From contig OX104128.1 of NCBI GenBank assembly GCA_944470555.2, positions 46,545,920 to 46,609,919 on the forward strand: DNA of 64,000 bases, given 5' to 3'. The DNA is from Heterobilharzia americana (taxonomy: Eukaryota > Platyhelminthes > Trematoda > Strigeidida > Schistosomatidae). Positions 1 through 12,590 of the stretch are shown here, one piece after another. Position 1 is the first letter of the stretch; each line of letters opens with the position of its first letter. The notes below the pieces were generated by a model that made no database searches, had not been told where the DNA came from, and was given only the letters and a program-made list of their open reading frames with translations. The position numbers were made by a program, and so were the translations under genes.

Positions 1-187
1 GCATTTTCCTGATGAAATAAAGTGTCAATGTCAGCAAATTATCAAACTCATTGAACCTTTCGATTGGTTTTTTATTTATTGTTTCATTAACTTTCATCAA
101 GTAATCTTAGCTGTAATAGTCAGTGTGCGGTTATTTTTGCTCTAAGTGCAATTACCGATATTTAAATGCAGTGGAAGTATTTTACAC

Positions 188-352
188 TGTACCTCGGTGA
201 CCTAATGGATAACGCTTTGGTGTCTGAAGCAATGGGCGCTGAGTTCGCGTCTCAGAAGGAACAGTAGCAGTCACTGAAGTGCAGGTACATCCAGATGATG
301 GGTCCTAAATAGTACGAAACGCGCATCCCTAGTTCCATCACTAACTACCAAG
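188..352 (+). mobile_element. Smα-type hammerhead SINE, inactive ribozyme
   Basis: Head resembles a tRNA (CCTAATGGATAACGC as A box, GAGTTCGCGTCTCAG as B-box region), followed by a hammerhead relic at about 290-340. The core reads ATGATGG in place of CTGATGA, while CGAAACGCGC is kept. Short tRNA-derived, hammerhead-bearing repeats of this type are characteristic of schistosomes. Confidence 0.85.
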
Positions 353-3300
353 TAAAGTATTATGTAGTGTTAGAGGAATTTAAAAGTCCAGTAAAACAAT
401 ATTGAACTTGATGTCATATGCAAAATGGCCAAAATATGACACAAATGAATCCCCACCTTATGAATTCTGATTTTCTTTGGTATCTAAGTGATTGGTTACA
501 TTGAATACCTGGATTTAGTACATGGATATTTCAATCAATAATCTATACACACTAAGGAAGTCTTTTGTTTTAGATGTAATCATAAAAATTATTTCGACAT
601 TTTTAGTTTTGAAGGGCTAACATTTGAAACGATGATATTTTTGTATTTATTAAATGCACTGAAAAATGCATATATCTGAATCATCGAATAGTTAGTTATG
701 CAATGTTTTCGCAGTTCAGACCGAAACGAAGATGATTTATTTTCACATTTGTAGTAATTATTTCTTTTTCACACCGATCACTAATATCTAATCCAACCTC
801 TTTTTTCATTCTTTTCGTTTGTTTCATTTTAACTGATTACAAGAGCTAAAAAATTCTTAGGACAATATTGAAATGTTTCGATCTACTGATGAATGACTAG
901 TCAAGTTGACCTAACTTTTGGAAAGAATAATTGGTTGGCAGTGATGTGTACACAAGCGTAAACTTACACTAGATTGTTTGCTTGTTCACATACACTCGTA
1001 GACAGAAAGAATGGAAGCGAAAAAAAACCGAGTTCTATAAAACGCGGTTGATAGACAGTCGTATTGATAGTTTCTTTCCCCTTTAATCAATACAACTTTA
1101 ATCAACTTTGCTAATGAGAGTGATTATTACCGTATATTCACATATTTCAGCAAAAAGCGTCAATGATTGCAAAAGGTAGGAAGGATTCGAAACGTGTTTG
1201 ATGTGTATTATTTGACTGAAGTTGCAGCTGAAAGAACTTAGTTGAAGAATTTTTAAGGCTTATAGTTTAAAACTACTTAGCCAGCAATGTAAGATTACAC
1301 GAAAATTAAAACGTTAGTTTTCTACAATTATTTTTTTGCCTTGTTCGTAACCACAGGTTAACTACTCTAGCTGTCTAGTAGCCTTTTACTAATTATGTTT
1401 TATACGCTACATCTCAGAAAGTGGAAGTGTGGACTTTTAGATGAGCAGGTCGGATTATAGACTTCTGTGGTGTTTTCATCGAAGAGAGGAATATGCTGAA
1501 TATGCCAAATTTTCTAGGCAACTAGTGAAATTAAGATGCATTCAGCTATAAATTTTTTGAAGCAGTCAAATGATTGCTATTCACCTCTATTCCAATTGAT
1601 ACAACCGTTTGAAAAATTTTGGCTCCACCTTTTTAAGTAATAAGCAATACGGATATTTTGTTGCAGTATGATTTTTTCTACAATCGATGTCTACATCATC
1701 TTTTCACAAAAATCCTCAATAGTAGTTTGCGGAGATGTATCTCAAAACATACTAGCAGTAGCGAGACTTTATTTTCAGGCGAGAATAAACCAATTAAATA
1801 CTGTTTATGAAGTAGAAGTTTACTATATTCGAGGTTCGCCTAAAGAGATATAATCACAATAAAGCAATAGTTATTTGAAGTGACCAATACGCAAGTGAAA
1901 TGAAACCAGATTGAAATTCAGTTGCTATCAGGTATAAATTAGAAAACATAGGGACCATAAACTGCCTTATCATAACACTAGTGCAATTTTGATGAACAAG
2001 TAAAGTGGGAAATTTTGTTCGTTTTAGATATTTAAATAAAGCAAAGTGACTTAGTTTGCAGAATATTATGAATTCATTGTGTTCTGTTGCTCTCGGTAGG
2101 CTACACACAATACAATCATCTGGAATAGTTAGAAAGAAAGGAAAAATTAAAAAATGAAAAATAAAAGCACTGAATTCAAAAGTAACATACCTGGAAAACC
2201 TTTTCAGACAGCTGGATATAAAAATTCAATAGTGATAGATCTGGAATGTTGAAAATGATCGATAACTAGTTAAAGTGAAGGAATAGTTTGCGACTTAAGA
2301 TTTAAAAAAAAAAAGAGATTAAACATTTTGAGTGGAGCTTCATGAATAACCATCATTCTTTGAAGAATAAAAACAAAGTGGAGATGAATCATATTGTTTG
2401 AAATGCGTTATTGAGACAGCTTAAGACTATCTGCAAACTATTTAGAGTAGTACACAAAAGTTAAATTTTTCCCCTTAATTGCTATGATCTCTGTAAATAA
2501 ATGTGGTGTAGAACTCTTCTATCGAATTATGATTTAAAATATACTTTTGGTGTCCACGTTGCATTCTATGTTTAGTGGAAACGTTACAACTAAAATGATT
2601 TTTCCTATTCTATAACCTATTCTTCGTTATTTCATTGTAGGTGCTTTTGCAAAGATATAAACATCTGTCAGTTGTGTCCTAAATAACAAGTGAGAGATTT
2701 TTCTTTACTTTTGCCTGCATTGTTTCTAATAACACATTCTATGTTGAAGGACTTATTTATCACCAGCTTCCATTGTTTGATCAGTTTCCCTTGACCTGCC
2801 CGACAACTGGTAAGGTAACTTCAGTGGACCGCTTACCCTACAGAAGCTGCGAAAGTTGCTGGACTGCCTATTCAGACTTTCTTCATGACAACCAAGTATC
2901 AGTATTCTTTTCAATATCTATTACAAAAACTTACTGCAGTGTAGTCAGATTACACATAAATGAAGAAAATTATTTGATAACTCTTCTAGAAAAGAGTGGT
3001 TACCAATGCAACCTCATTACAGGTTTCTTCAAGCCATTACTAACTTGGAAGTCTTAAATGGAAATCGGAAAATCGATTGTTCCACTATGATAGACGTACC
3101 ACAGATCACGACAAAGTTATTAGGACCATATAACTCAAACCCAGGACGAAGCAGCTAAAAAAGAAAAACCAAATATCATTTACAAAGCCGGCTACAGCAA
3201 CCGCGACCTCCTCTACATCTGACAAAGTGACAGCTTTCTCTGTCTTCATTTACACAAGCTCCAGATGGTAATTAAATATATATCAGCCTATATTGGTAAC

Positions 3301-3594
3301 CGTGGGCATAAATTCAATCTTGAAAATCTACAGGTTTTAAGTAGAAGAAACACAGAGAATACCAGAGAATTTCTCGAAGGTCAACACCCATGTCAATCAT
3401 TAATCAACAGATACTAAGACAGTGAGTCAATCTGGCAACCGTCAAAACGTTAGAGGGAGAAAAATCCAATAAGAAATGTTGTTCATTCACTGACAGATCA
3501 ATCAGAGTAAACTAGCAGTCTCACACTTCCTCGTCAGGATTAGCTATTTAATCAGTTACAGAGAATTCTCGATAAATTACCTGATACTGAAGTA
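353..3594. other. No recognisable feature
   Basis: AT-rich unique-looking DNA. Short open frames at 1,668, 1,854 (minus) and 2,773 show no motif, and the 94-codon frame at 2,773-3,057 is not recognised. Confidence 0.6.
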
Positions 3595-3665
3595 AGTGCT
3601 AATGATGCTGTCTGAAATGACAATGAAAGCTTCAAGATTAAGGCATTTGAATTGAAGAATACGAC
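3595..3665 (+). repeat. Decayed copy of the 4.9-kb hammerhead-like end
   Basis: AGTGCTAATGATGCTGTCTG and GACAATGAAAGCTTCAAGAT align with 4,920-4,975. The core reads CTAATGA, so G5 of the hammerhead core is lost. Confidence 0.5.
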
Positions 3666-4894
3666 ACCATCAAAATCAAAAAGAAAGTAGGTGACAGTAG
3701 GTTAATGATTGTAAAATTGGGCTTAAAGGATCAGAATTAACTTTTAGCATGGTAAAAAAACTACCAAAACATTATCAACAGACGAATATATAATGGAATG
3801 AAACGCAAATCAACTAACAGAAATAAGTGAAACCGTCAAATACATTAAAAAAGCAAGTGAACTATCTAAACCAAAACCTCGAATTACCGATCGGCTAAAA
3901 CAGCAGTCTTTTAATAAATAGAAAGTATGAGGCGATTAGTTATATGCGTAAACAGAAGTAAAAGCTTTCGTTGTAGTGGGAAGTGAAGGAAGATTTCATG
4001 CGTTTGCTTTTACTTCTCAGAGTAACACGCTTTTACAAGACTTGATCGTAGGCAGTGTAGCTGAACTATGGAGTATTTCACAATTCGTCCGTAGACAAAG
4101 AATAGAAAAATAAAAAGGAATAAAGTCTAATTATCTATGCAACGAGGCAGCAGGTGGCCAGTGATCGTGCAGAAAAATTATTTACCTGATAAAGAAGACC
4201 TTAACTCAGTTGACGCATGTAGCATACAATGTCTGTCTTGAACTAGTAAATTTCTTTGGTAAATGTACTTTACCAGTTTACTTGACTTTTGGTTAAAATC
4301 AGACCTTATTCAACTGCCTACCCAAGAAATTTATTCCACTTACTGCTTCCATCTTTCGATTCATTGAGTTTCATACCGTTATACTGAGTCACAACTTTGC
4401 TTCCCTTCTTAAATCTATAGTCCACTTTCATTGGTAATCTTTTTTCATCCTTCAGAATTAACGTGTGTGCATTGAAAAGTATCTGTTTTTTGATTATTTT
4501 GTTTGTAAAAAGAGCCGTTTTCGGTGTTGAATGTATTTTAATGTGAACTAACTGCTTCGACTTGTCTGTTAGGTATTGTTATTTTTCGTTTTCACATCGT
4601 TACTATGAATTCAGCAGACTATTTACTTGAAAGTACGACAAATGGGAATGTGGTTTGGAAAATATTTGAACTTAGAGTATTGGTCATAAAATAAGCAGCA
4701 AAATTATTTCACAAAAGTTTTCAGTTTTGTGTACTTCAGTTCTATATGATCTAAGCATATTTCTGTTTGTATTCTACATAGAACTCTCCATTGCAAAGCA
4801 ATCTTCAACTTTGAAATGGTGACACAACAGTTGAAGGAAACAACCAATCACAAATCATTTCGTCAGAACAATCTCCTTAACTACACATTGTGAC
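3666..4894. other. No recognisable feature
   Basis: AT-rich DNA between the two related hammerhead-like ends at 3.6 and 4.9 kb. It might be the body of one decayed element, but I see no protein motif to support that. Confidence 0.5.
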
Positions 4895-5106
4895 ATATTG
4901 ACAGCTCACTTCATACTGTACTTAGTGCTGATGATGTCGTCTAGAAAGACAATGAAAGCCTCACGATTAGACAACGTAACTCAGAGAACCCAATACAACA
5001 ACAATTCTGAACTTTATTTCAACCAAAATACTTCATTTGAATTTAATTTCCGTAGCTACTATCCACGTAAACCTAAACTGATGACGATTAAAAAAAGGAA
5101 ACTATG
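4895..5106 (+). repeat. Retroelement end with hammerhead-like motif
   Basis: Contains GTG-CTGATGA at 4,924-4,936, a self-complementary arm (GTCT-AGAA-AGAC) and GAAAGCC, the order of a hammerhead core, with GTG/CAC available as stem I. U16.1 is replaced by C, so cleavage is doubtful. The downstream CTCAGAGAACCCAATACAAC and CTTTATTTCAACCAAAATAC look like the end of a dispersed element, possibly a PLE. A related, more decayed copy lies at 3,595-3,660. Confidence 0.5.
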
Positions 5107-5635
5107 ATTTCATCCATACCCCTTCCACTTTTTTACTTCGGCGTGGATCGTTGAATAAAACCATAGTTCTTATCTAACTTATGACAGGAAAACATGAAGA
5201 ATCTAATATATTTTACACTGCCTGTATCCGGGATGTTGCCATGAAAGCATAATGTAACACTTGATTTAAAAGAACACAATAAATGAAGGTATTAATTAAA
5301 ATTCTGGCTTAAATTACTCGTCTTACGGATTGTTTGAACAAAACAATGGCGACTGACTTCAGTCACTCAACATACAGCTTACATTGCGACTTGCAAAATA
5401 CTGGCAGTGATTTTCGTTCGGTTTACTGTTAAGATAGTTTGCATGTGTGAGTTATCGAAGTTCATTAGTTGTTTGCATCCTTCAGATAGCTGTTTTAAAA
5501 CTGAACTTAGTAATCGTATCAGTTTCAAACTTTACAAAGAGATTTAGAATGAACTGAGAAAATGTTCAGCTGCGATACTGTTCAGCTTTATAATAGTCCG
5601 TTGTTACATACATTCAACATCTCGAGAAGATAGTA

Positions 5636-5648
5636 AACGAAACTTTCA
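5636..5648. repeat. Candidate target-site duplication, left copy
   Basis: AACGAAACTTTCA, identical to 5,891-5,903. It abuts the outer end of the inverted PLE tail. Confidence 0.75.
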
Positions 5649-5890
5649 TTCCATATTAGATTTGTTTATTTGATTTATAACACACAGTGATCTAGTATTA
5701 CTTGCCTGATGACGTTTCGAGCATAAATTATTGCTCGTAACCATATCAATGTGATGTGATTATGGGCAATAATTTATGCTCTAAACGTCATCAAGTAAGT
5801 AATACTAGATTACTGTGTGTTATAAATTAAATAAACAAATCTAATATGGGATTAATTTCTAACACAGTGCCCAAGTTTCACACCTATATT
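5649..5890. mobile_element. Palindromic PLE tail, inverted dimer with 13-bp flanking direct repeat
   Basis: Two copies of the PLE 3' tail in inverted orientation, left arm about 5,651-5,738 and right arm about 5,760-5,850, with outward 3' ends. The right copy runs on through CCCAAGTTTCACACC as in the PLE at 30.97 kb. The sequence AACGAAACTTTCA occurs at 5,636-5,648 and again at 5,891-5,903, exactly flanking the element, as a target-site duplication would. Confidence 0.85.
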
Positions 5891-5903
5891 AACGAAACTT
5901 TCA
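5891..5903. repeat. Candidate target-site duplication, right copy
   Basis: AACGAAACTTTCA, identical to 5,636-5,648, immediately after the right end of the inverted PLE tail. Confidence 0.75.
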
Positions 5904-6329
5904 GTTTCTTTCCTCAAAAATATGCCATTAAGCACACATTTCCAATATTTCCGTATCACCATCCCTAACAGTATTGGTTGGGTGTTATGTATTGGAGTTG
6001 GGACTGGGTTTTTTATGTAGCATTTTTATAAGAAGTAATCCACACGTTCGGTCTAAAATCTTCATGTAAAGCAAAAAATAGTTGGTTAAAGAAGTTATAC
6101 TTCTTTTAGTATGATCTGTTTATTCATTTACACATACCAGGTGAAATGGAAAAAGAGGGTGAGAAGTTCAATAAGCTGAGCCATACTAAGTGAAAGTTCA
6201 TTCAGTAATAAAACTGTGAATTTTTAGTGTTCATGTAATAAGGTAGGTGTAGTGTAAGAACAAATTGTTTTTGTATACATAAAGATGGTTTCAATTTGTG
6301 CGTGGTTATGGCTTCCACTAATCTCAACA
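5904..6329. other. No recognisable feature
   Basis: About 0.4 kb between the PLE palindrome and the GIY-YIG remnant, without motifs. Confidence 0.55.
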
Positions 6330-6525
6330 TACGTCACTGAATATTTTCATGTAAAACTTTGAAAGTTATCTTGACAGTAATTTTGTGACCTGTTTTTATG
6401 ATGTGTTTAGCTATAGATGAAGAGGGTCGTCTTCTATCAGCGTTTATCACGGTTTTACACTCCATTTGTGACAAGTAAATGCGTGCTGAGACTGTTCGAA
6501 ATGTATTGTGCATATACATAGTCTT
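6330..6525 (-). mobile_element. Penelope-like GIY-YIG remnant
   Basis: Minus-strand frame 6,519-6,334 reads RTVSARIYLSQMECKTVINA and SSSIAKHIIKTGHKITVKIT. The SIAKH..KTGHKI signature is typical of the C-terminal part of GIY-YIG domains in Penelope-like elements. Only about 60 codons survive, next to the RTE 3' end at 6,545. It may be a different PLE subfamily from the copies at 30-32 kb, whose equivalent reads SAVATHGIRHNY. Confidence 0.7.
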
Positions 6526-6544
6526 CTAATTACGCTGTCGAGTG

Positions 6545-6706
6545 AAACTCAGATGGGAAACGGCGAGTTGGGCGTTCGAGGCGAGGGTGACATGAAGGAG
6601 ATCGTATGAGAAAGAAATGAGAGCTTGTGGGCAGTCGTGGAGACGTGCTACTGAAGCCGTATGTTCCACTAGAAACCCAAGGCACAAATAACAATAATAA
6701 TGATAA
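6545..6706 (+). mobile_element. RTE 3'-end fragment
   Basis: Plus-strand sequence starting at GATGGGAAACGGCGAGTTGG matches the 3' terminal coding block of the 22-kb element, ending with CCACTAGAAACCCAAGG and an AAT-rich tail. An internal stretch of about 30 bp present in the other copies is missing (GGGCAGTCGTGG joins directly to AGACGTGCTACTG). It abuts a PLE remnant on its left. Confidence 0.85.
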
Positions 6707-7289
6707 AATCAGAATTTGCCAATCACTGTTTGAAGTCCCATCTCAATAAGACCACATTAAAATCAGTTATTCATTGGATAGATAGTTTTAAGTCTTTCAT
6801 TCTTTTTGAAAATGATTCAGTCATAAAAACTCTGTAGCTTGTTTCGGGCTCATCTTGCGCTTTTCTTACTAACATGTTATCAGACTAAATGCACCGATGC
6901 CAGTAAAATGATTGTCTTTCGACGTCGCTACTTCCGGTAAAACCAAACTAGATCCAGGTAGTTTATGTAAAATATTAGGAAGTGATGATCATAACGGGCA
7001 TTTAGAATTGAGAGAATGACAAAATATGTTAAATACTAAAGATGTTTTAGTATCGGGTAGCAAGAATTTTGTTGCAAGTAGAACAGTTAATGAAATATTG
7101 TTTTCAGTAACAGTTAGCAAGGTTTCTCAGCATGATAAGTAGAACACTTCATAACTTAGTTCAAATCCCCTACCGTATTCATGAAGTTAGCCACACGTAC
7201 TTATTGGAGGTCTTTCAGACAAAAAATTTTGGCTAGGTAATGGCATACGACCACCTGTATAATCACATAACCACTAGCAGAAGTAGTTA

Positions 7290-7480
7290 CCGTCTTAGTT
7301 GGTTGAAAGCAGTCTACAGGAAGGGTTAAACCCAGATTTTGTGCTTCTTGTCACTCGTCACCAAGGCGTATTTGCAACCCTGAGGGAACTGATGTCCCTT
7401 CTGGAATTTAAATCTGTGTCACTCACTGTTGCAGTCAGTGACCTTACCAATGAACTGTTTGAACCGTGACTGACCTCCTG
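7290..7480. repeat. Dispersed repeat, unknown class (copy 1)
   Basis: AGTCTACAGGAAGGGTTAAA, CAACCCTGAGGGAACTGATG and TGTGTCACTCACTGTTGCAG align with 32,350-32,530. Tidy inverted sequence (GTTAGTCACTGGAGAG at about 7,494 and CTCTCCAGTGACTAAT at about 7,729) frames the DNA just to the right. Confidence 0.55.
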
Positions 7481-8021
7481 TAGGGCTTGGTGAGTTAGTC
7501 ACTGGAGAGCAGCCAACTTCATGTTGTTTAATCTTGAGTGCTGACTGAATTATAACGATTGCCAGGTAGTGTGAAACCTATTTTCATAGCCTCCTGCCGA
7601 TTGCCTCCATCCAGCCAACATTTACCAAACTGCATTATGGATATGATCCTCCTACCTTAGTAGGCCCACTGCAAAATGACTGACAGAATTCGATCATCAC
7701 TCGGGACTCAAAAAGATAAAATTATTCGCTCTCCAGTGACTAATCAGTATATAGTTGCCATGTTCTGCTACTTCACTTTAGTAAGACGTATCAAAACAAA
7801 TCACGTAACTGCAACTGAATCATAGTTTTCATGTAAGAGATGTGCGATGTATTGTTCACACAGTTGTCTGTTGAGATTCCCTGCAGATATCTAAATAGCC
7901 TTACGAATAACGGTGAAAATGAAGTCGCTAAGTTCAGTTTTGATAAGATTTTACACCTTTATCATTTCACTCATCCGTTCCGAGTAAACCTCCCCGTTCT
8001 TTAAATCTTAACAACGCTCGC

Positions 8022-8155
8022 TCCCAAGCCTAAAGGTACTTGATTCGATCCCTCGGAAATCACGGATGCATATTGCCAAGGAGTTCCACACTCGGACAAA
8101 ATAGCTTTCCAGTACTCCCTGGTTTCCCACAGTTCTCCAGCTTACACCAGTTAGT
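8022..8155 (+). mobile_element. Hammerhead SINE-like element, plus half, decayed
   Basis: CCTAAAGGTACTTGATTCGA (B-box region), AAGGAGTTCCACACTCGGAC, AAAATAGCTTTCCAGTACTC and CCTGGTTTCCCACAGTTC match the plus half of the 29.5 and 56.8 kb copies. The ribozyme core is lost. Confidence 0.65.
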
Positions 8156-11100
8156 GTTGAATACCAACTTGAAACATATATTTCCGTTGGATCGCTTGTT
8201 GTATGACAACAACATTTAAGTAATGGTTAGTTTCGGAAATGAAAAATTTTGATGTTACTTTTCTTCCTTATAAGCATAATAAGTCAAGAAATGATGACCA
8301 CTTTTGCTAATTATTTCTTATCGAATCCTTCTCCTTCTCTTCACATCACTAAGTCCACTACTTTTTGACATGTATGTATGTGCTGCTGTCTTATCGAGTG
8401 ATTCTAATAGTCACAAAAAGTATATGCAAATGTTTCATCGACAGTTTAGTTTAGTTCACAGTTTAAGCTACATTCATTTTCGGAAACAGACACTAATTTC
8501 ATCAGACATAAGTATGTAGGCGAGGTTGTACAGATATACTGAATTTTCTAGTGATAAATAGATCAATTTAAATAGCAGTTTGAAGGTAAGATATCTATTT
8601 TCCATCTTACCGGGTATACAGTAAAAATAATACACTGAACATAAAACGTTTCGCATAACGGTGGATATATTTTTGTTCATTTAATGATTTACAGTCTGAA
8701 TAGTGTCAGGTGCATATTGAATATGTTGATCTATGGCAGACAACTACTCTATTATATCAATAAGACAGAAATGCCACTTGTTCTTAAATCGGGCACCAAA
8801 ATTGTTTTTATACGTTATAATATATGAAAACTGTATGAATTGGTTTTCAATTAAGTGCAAGCTATCTCTCTGAATGTCAGGTTGGAGCCATTTGTTTATG
8901 CTATAGTTAGTGATGAAATGGGATATCCATTCATTGGTTTTCAGATTGCAACTTCGGCCTATCAAATGCTTGTAACTCTGCCACTTGTGTTGAAACCAAT
9001 TTGTTCAGTAAAACAGAAAAGTCAAAACCATACTGGACAACAATTACTTATCATACAGAAAATGACACATAACCGACTTTTAAATGGGGGGGGGGAGGTG
9101 AGAATAAATGTTTCTTGTGTTTTTGTACGGGTTTTCATTTGCAGCAGTTGAGATGATATGATATTCCTAGTTGATGTGTAAATAAGAGGGTGATTACGTT
9201 GCCACTGTTTGATACGTTATCAATCTTACGTCAGTCGATGTATACGAGTATCAAGCTAATCAGTACCTAACTCTTTTAAAAATACTGCTAACAAAAGAAA
9301 ACAGGTTAGATAGTTGAATCACTCAGAAGATCAGTGCATATTATTATTCAGTCAAAGGTTATTTAGGGTAAAACAGTATAGATTATCTGACCATAACCGG
9401 CTTAAATATGAACTCTGGGTCTACAACTGTTAATCAGCGCAAAGAAGATGCTAAGAAGCGATTGCCTTAGGATGGATACCTAAGATTTTAAACAAAGTTC
9501 AAATGAATGAAAGCACCTGCTGATGTCTTAGTAGATTATTTAGGTAAGATTTAGGTATTTTAAGTATTCACTTATTTATTTTATAACTGATAGTATTTTT
9601 GTGTCAAGCTGGCATGCTACAAGCTTAGCCAAGCTGACTCATCTCATCTGTCAGAATTACTCGGTTCACTGGTCAGCATGGGTTTGTGAGGACTTTGAAA
9701 ATACAGTATTACAGTAACAGTACGCGTTCTTTCTCTATGAGTATATGATTTCAAGTTCAAATGAATATGAGTTCCAAATTTCATGCATTTGGTTTTCTTG
9801 AAAATACTCGGATTACAATTCACGGAAGCGTTCGCTATAAACCGCTTTCAATCAGACTTTTATATACAGAAGAAGAATGTGTGGTTAAACACACGTTCAT
9901 GGTGACTGATTTAATCTTCTTTCATTTCAACCGCATAATTCTGTATTTCATTCCTTTACTAATTTCAACCCACTGAGTTGATCTCAGTTTTATGGATATC
10001 ATTTCTGTTGATATTGCGTAAACTTCTGGCCAGTATAATTGTTCCTTTCATACATTTCTTACCTCTGTGTACGACTCTTGAACAATCTATTAGATACTAT
10101 ATAGATTATCAGTGATTTTGAGGCACAACTAAAGATTATTGTAATTTCAGGCAGTAAACAGTTGAAGAATATTCATGAATTAAAGTGATATTATTTTATT
10201 CCTCAAATCTAGTTCCAAATTTGTACATACTTCTTAATTTTATATTACGAGAACAGTACAGTAACTAAGTTAAATAATAAAACTGTTCAACTCATTCTCA
10301 AATGTTATTATGATAGCAGATGTATTGTACTTGAATAATATATGCATACCTTTGTATGAATTTTTGATAAATAAGCTTGTATCCGAACAGAAAATACCTG
10401 ATTGCAATGATTCTGGAAAATGTGATTAAGTGATGATGTTATCAGACTCTAATTTGAGTCAAATAACTTGACTCACTTGTTTGGATTCTGATAGACAAAA
10501 CAGTATTTTGGTGGAGTGAAGCAAAGTATTGTCCATGGCATAAACATATACACTTTATCTGTTTATAAAAAGTCAGTATTTGAATGAAGTTCTTAGTACT
10601 TCTTAATGTTCTACTTCTTTTCTGATTCTCTCCTTGTTAAACTTAGGTTAGTATGAATTTCCAAAAGCTAAAAAATTTAAGGAATGAATTATCAGGTCAT
10701 ATTTTATTTTGTCTTAAGCAGTCAGGCTATGAAAGAATCTTACCGACATTCATTTTGATTGACTAAATATACAAGCTGAATATCTCTTGCATTTGAACTG
10801 TATTCTATTCACACTTGCCTTTGATTCATTTGCAACTACGGTTTAGAACCCCGATGGATTTGCTTGAGTGTTCTTGTGTAGGTTTGAATGTCACTTTATT
10901 GCCTTTCATATCACATTTCGATCTGGTGATTTCGCTGTATGTACACCGTGTGTTCGCTTTTCTTAGGCCTTGGTTGATTGAATAATATTCACAAGGAGAT
11001 GGTACTAACAGTCACATTGGAAATGTCAATAAAATTTACCATTGTCACATAATGATAACTTGTCATTTCTCTGACTTCTTAAAAATCTGCATTCGATAAA

Positions 11101-11734
11101 GAATTGAGGCAGTTAGAGTCATTGACCGCTTGAACAAGAGAGGAAACAAGGATAATATGCCTACAAACTACTCCTTGATCTCACTTTTGTTGCTGTATAC
11201 ATCTCATGCATTTATTTATACTACTAGACAGACTACAACACAAACAGCAAACAGACAACTAATCTATTCAGACTGAGATTATGAGCAACATATTTGCAGT
11301 TAAATAACCATCAAATATCAGTTATACAATGCATTATAATGATTATTAAATGACAGCAAATTATTAATCCGCCTACAGATAAACCTTTAAAAAGTCAGAT
11401 GTAACCCCTTAAATTTTGGATATTTTAGATGTCTCAGTGTTACTTTCTAAAAACGTTATATTCCGAGTGGGATTTATATAGATTAAATGACCGCGGTTAG
11501 ATACTTGTGAGGCAGTAAATACGCTTAACTGGTGGCGATTGAACGGAACTATCGATCAGATATCAACAACCGACTATGTGGCTGCAACAAGTTAAGTGAC
11601 TATTTTGTTTGAGAGTATTCTGAACATTTTATGATTATAGGTTGTGTAGTACATAATTTCTGTCATGTCAGCTAATGTTGTTTAATTACCTTAACACAAC
11701 ACAATGCAAGACTTATGAGCTTTTGTTATTAGTA
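8156..11734. other. No recognisable feature
   Basis: AT-rich DNA with scattered stops in all frames. The 98-codon frame at 8,855-9,151 has no recognisable domain. Confidence 0.6.
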
Positions 11735-11998
11735 TATTATTATTTTTCCCTTGGGTTCCTAGTAGAACATAGGGCTTCAGCAGCACGTCTCCATTCCACT
11801 CTGTTCTCTGCAGTCTTTTCAACCTGGCGCCAAGACTGCGCAGAAGCTTTCATTTCTCCCTCACACGATCTCCTCTATGTCACCCTCGGACACCCTTGGG
11901 GTTCCATTAGAGGGCCTAACATGTGATGTCTCCAGTCGGCCTTCTCAGCGTATGCCCAGTCCATCTTCACTTTCTTCTGCATATTTCCTGGGTGATAA
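11735..11998 (-). mobile_element. RTE 3'-end fragment
   Basis: Minus-strand fragment: TTATTATTTTTCCCTTGGG begins the tail side, followed by the block shared with the 22.0-22.3 kb element through CATATTTCCTGGGTGATAA. About 260 bp of the 3' end survive, which is typical of severe 5' truncation during target-primed reverse transcription. Confidence 0.88.
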
Positions 11999-12542
11999 TG
12001 AGCTTTTGTTAAAGAAAGGAAACTTTTCTAGTGATATAATTCTTTTGATATAATTATCTGTCTTTTACGTTCAACAGAATCCTACGACCAATAATTTTCT
12101 GAACTGCTAGAAGTGAAGAATTTCCTGATTTAGAGTAAAATCCTAATTCAGTAAAGCACAAGGTACACGGATCATCTTGCCTGAGTATTTATTATAGGCT
12201 TCTGTAAACTGTCGCTGTCGACTGAAACGGACCAGTAAAATTGACCTCTGTGGATTACTTCGATATTATCATAAGGAAAGAAACGTTCTGAATTTCTGCC
12301 TTAAGCCCTATCAACTTAAAAAAAATCATTATAACATCGGAGTAATCATAAAAAGATGTTCACATTCCGACAATGCCCGCTTGATTCGATCCAGTAAAAT
12401 GAGCAACAAGAAAGAGTAAAAATTTTAATTATGAGTAATATATACAAGTTATAGGTCTTTTGAACTAGTACTCTAGTTGTTACCGTTAGGGAATTCAGAG
12501 CAATGAGTAATGATTCCAAATCTCTTTTATAACACTGTCTAA

Positions 12543-12590
<48 letters not shown>

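Noticed and set aside
181..260. Functional tRNA gene near the window start
   Set aside because: Only the A-box and B-box regions resemble a tRNA; no cloverleaf closes, and the sequence continues into a SINE.
2773..3057. 94-codon plus-strand frame with several Cys
   Set aside because: The Cys spacing does not fit a zinc finger or secreted domain and there is no neighbouring exon evidence.
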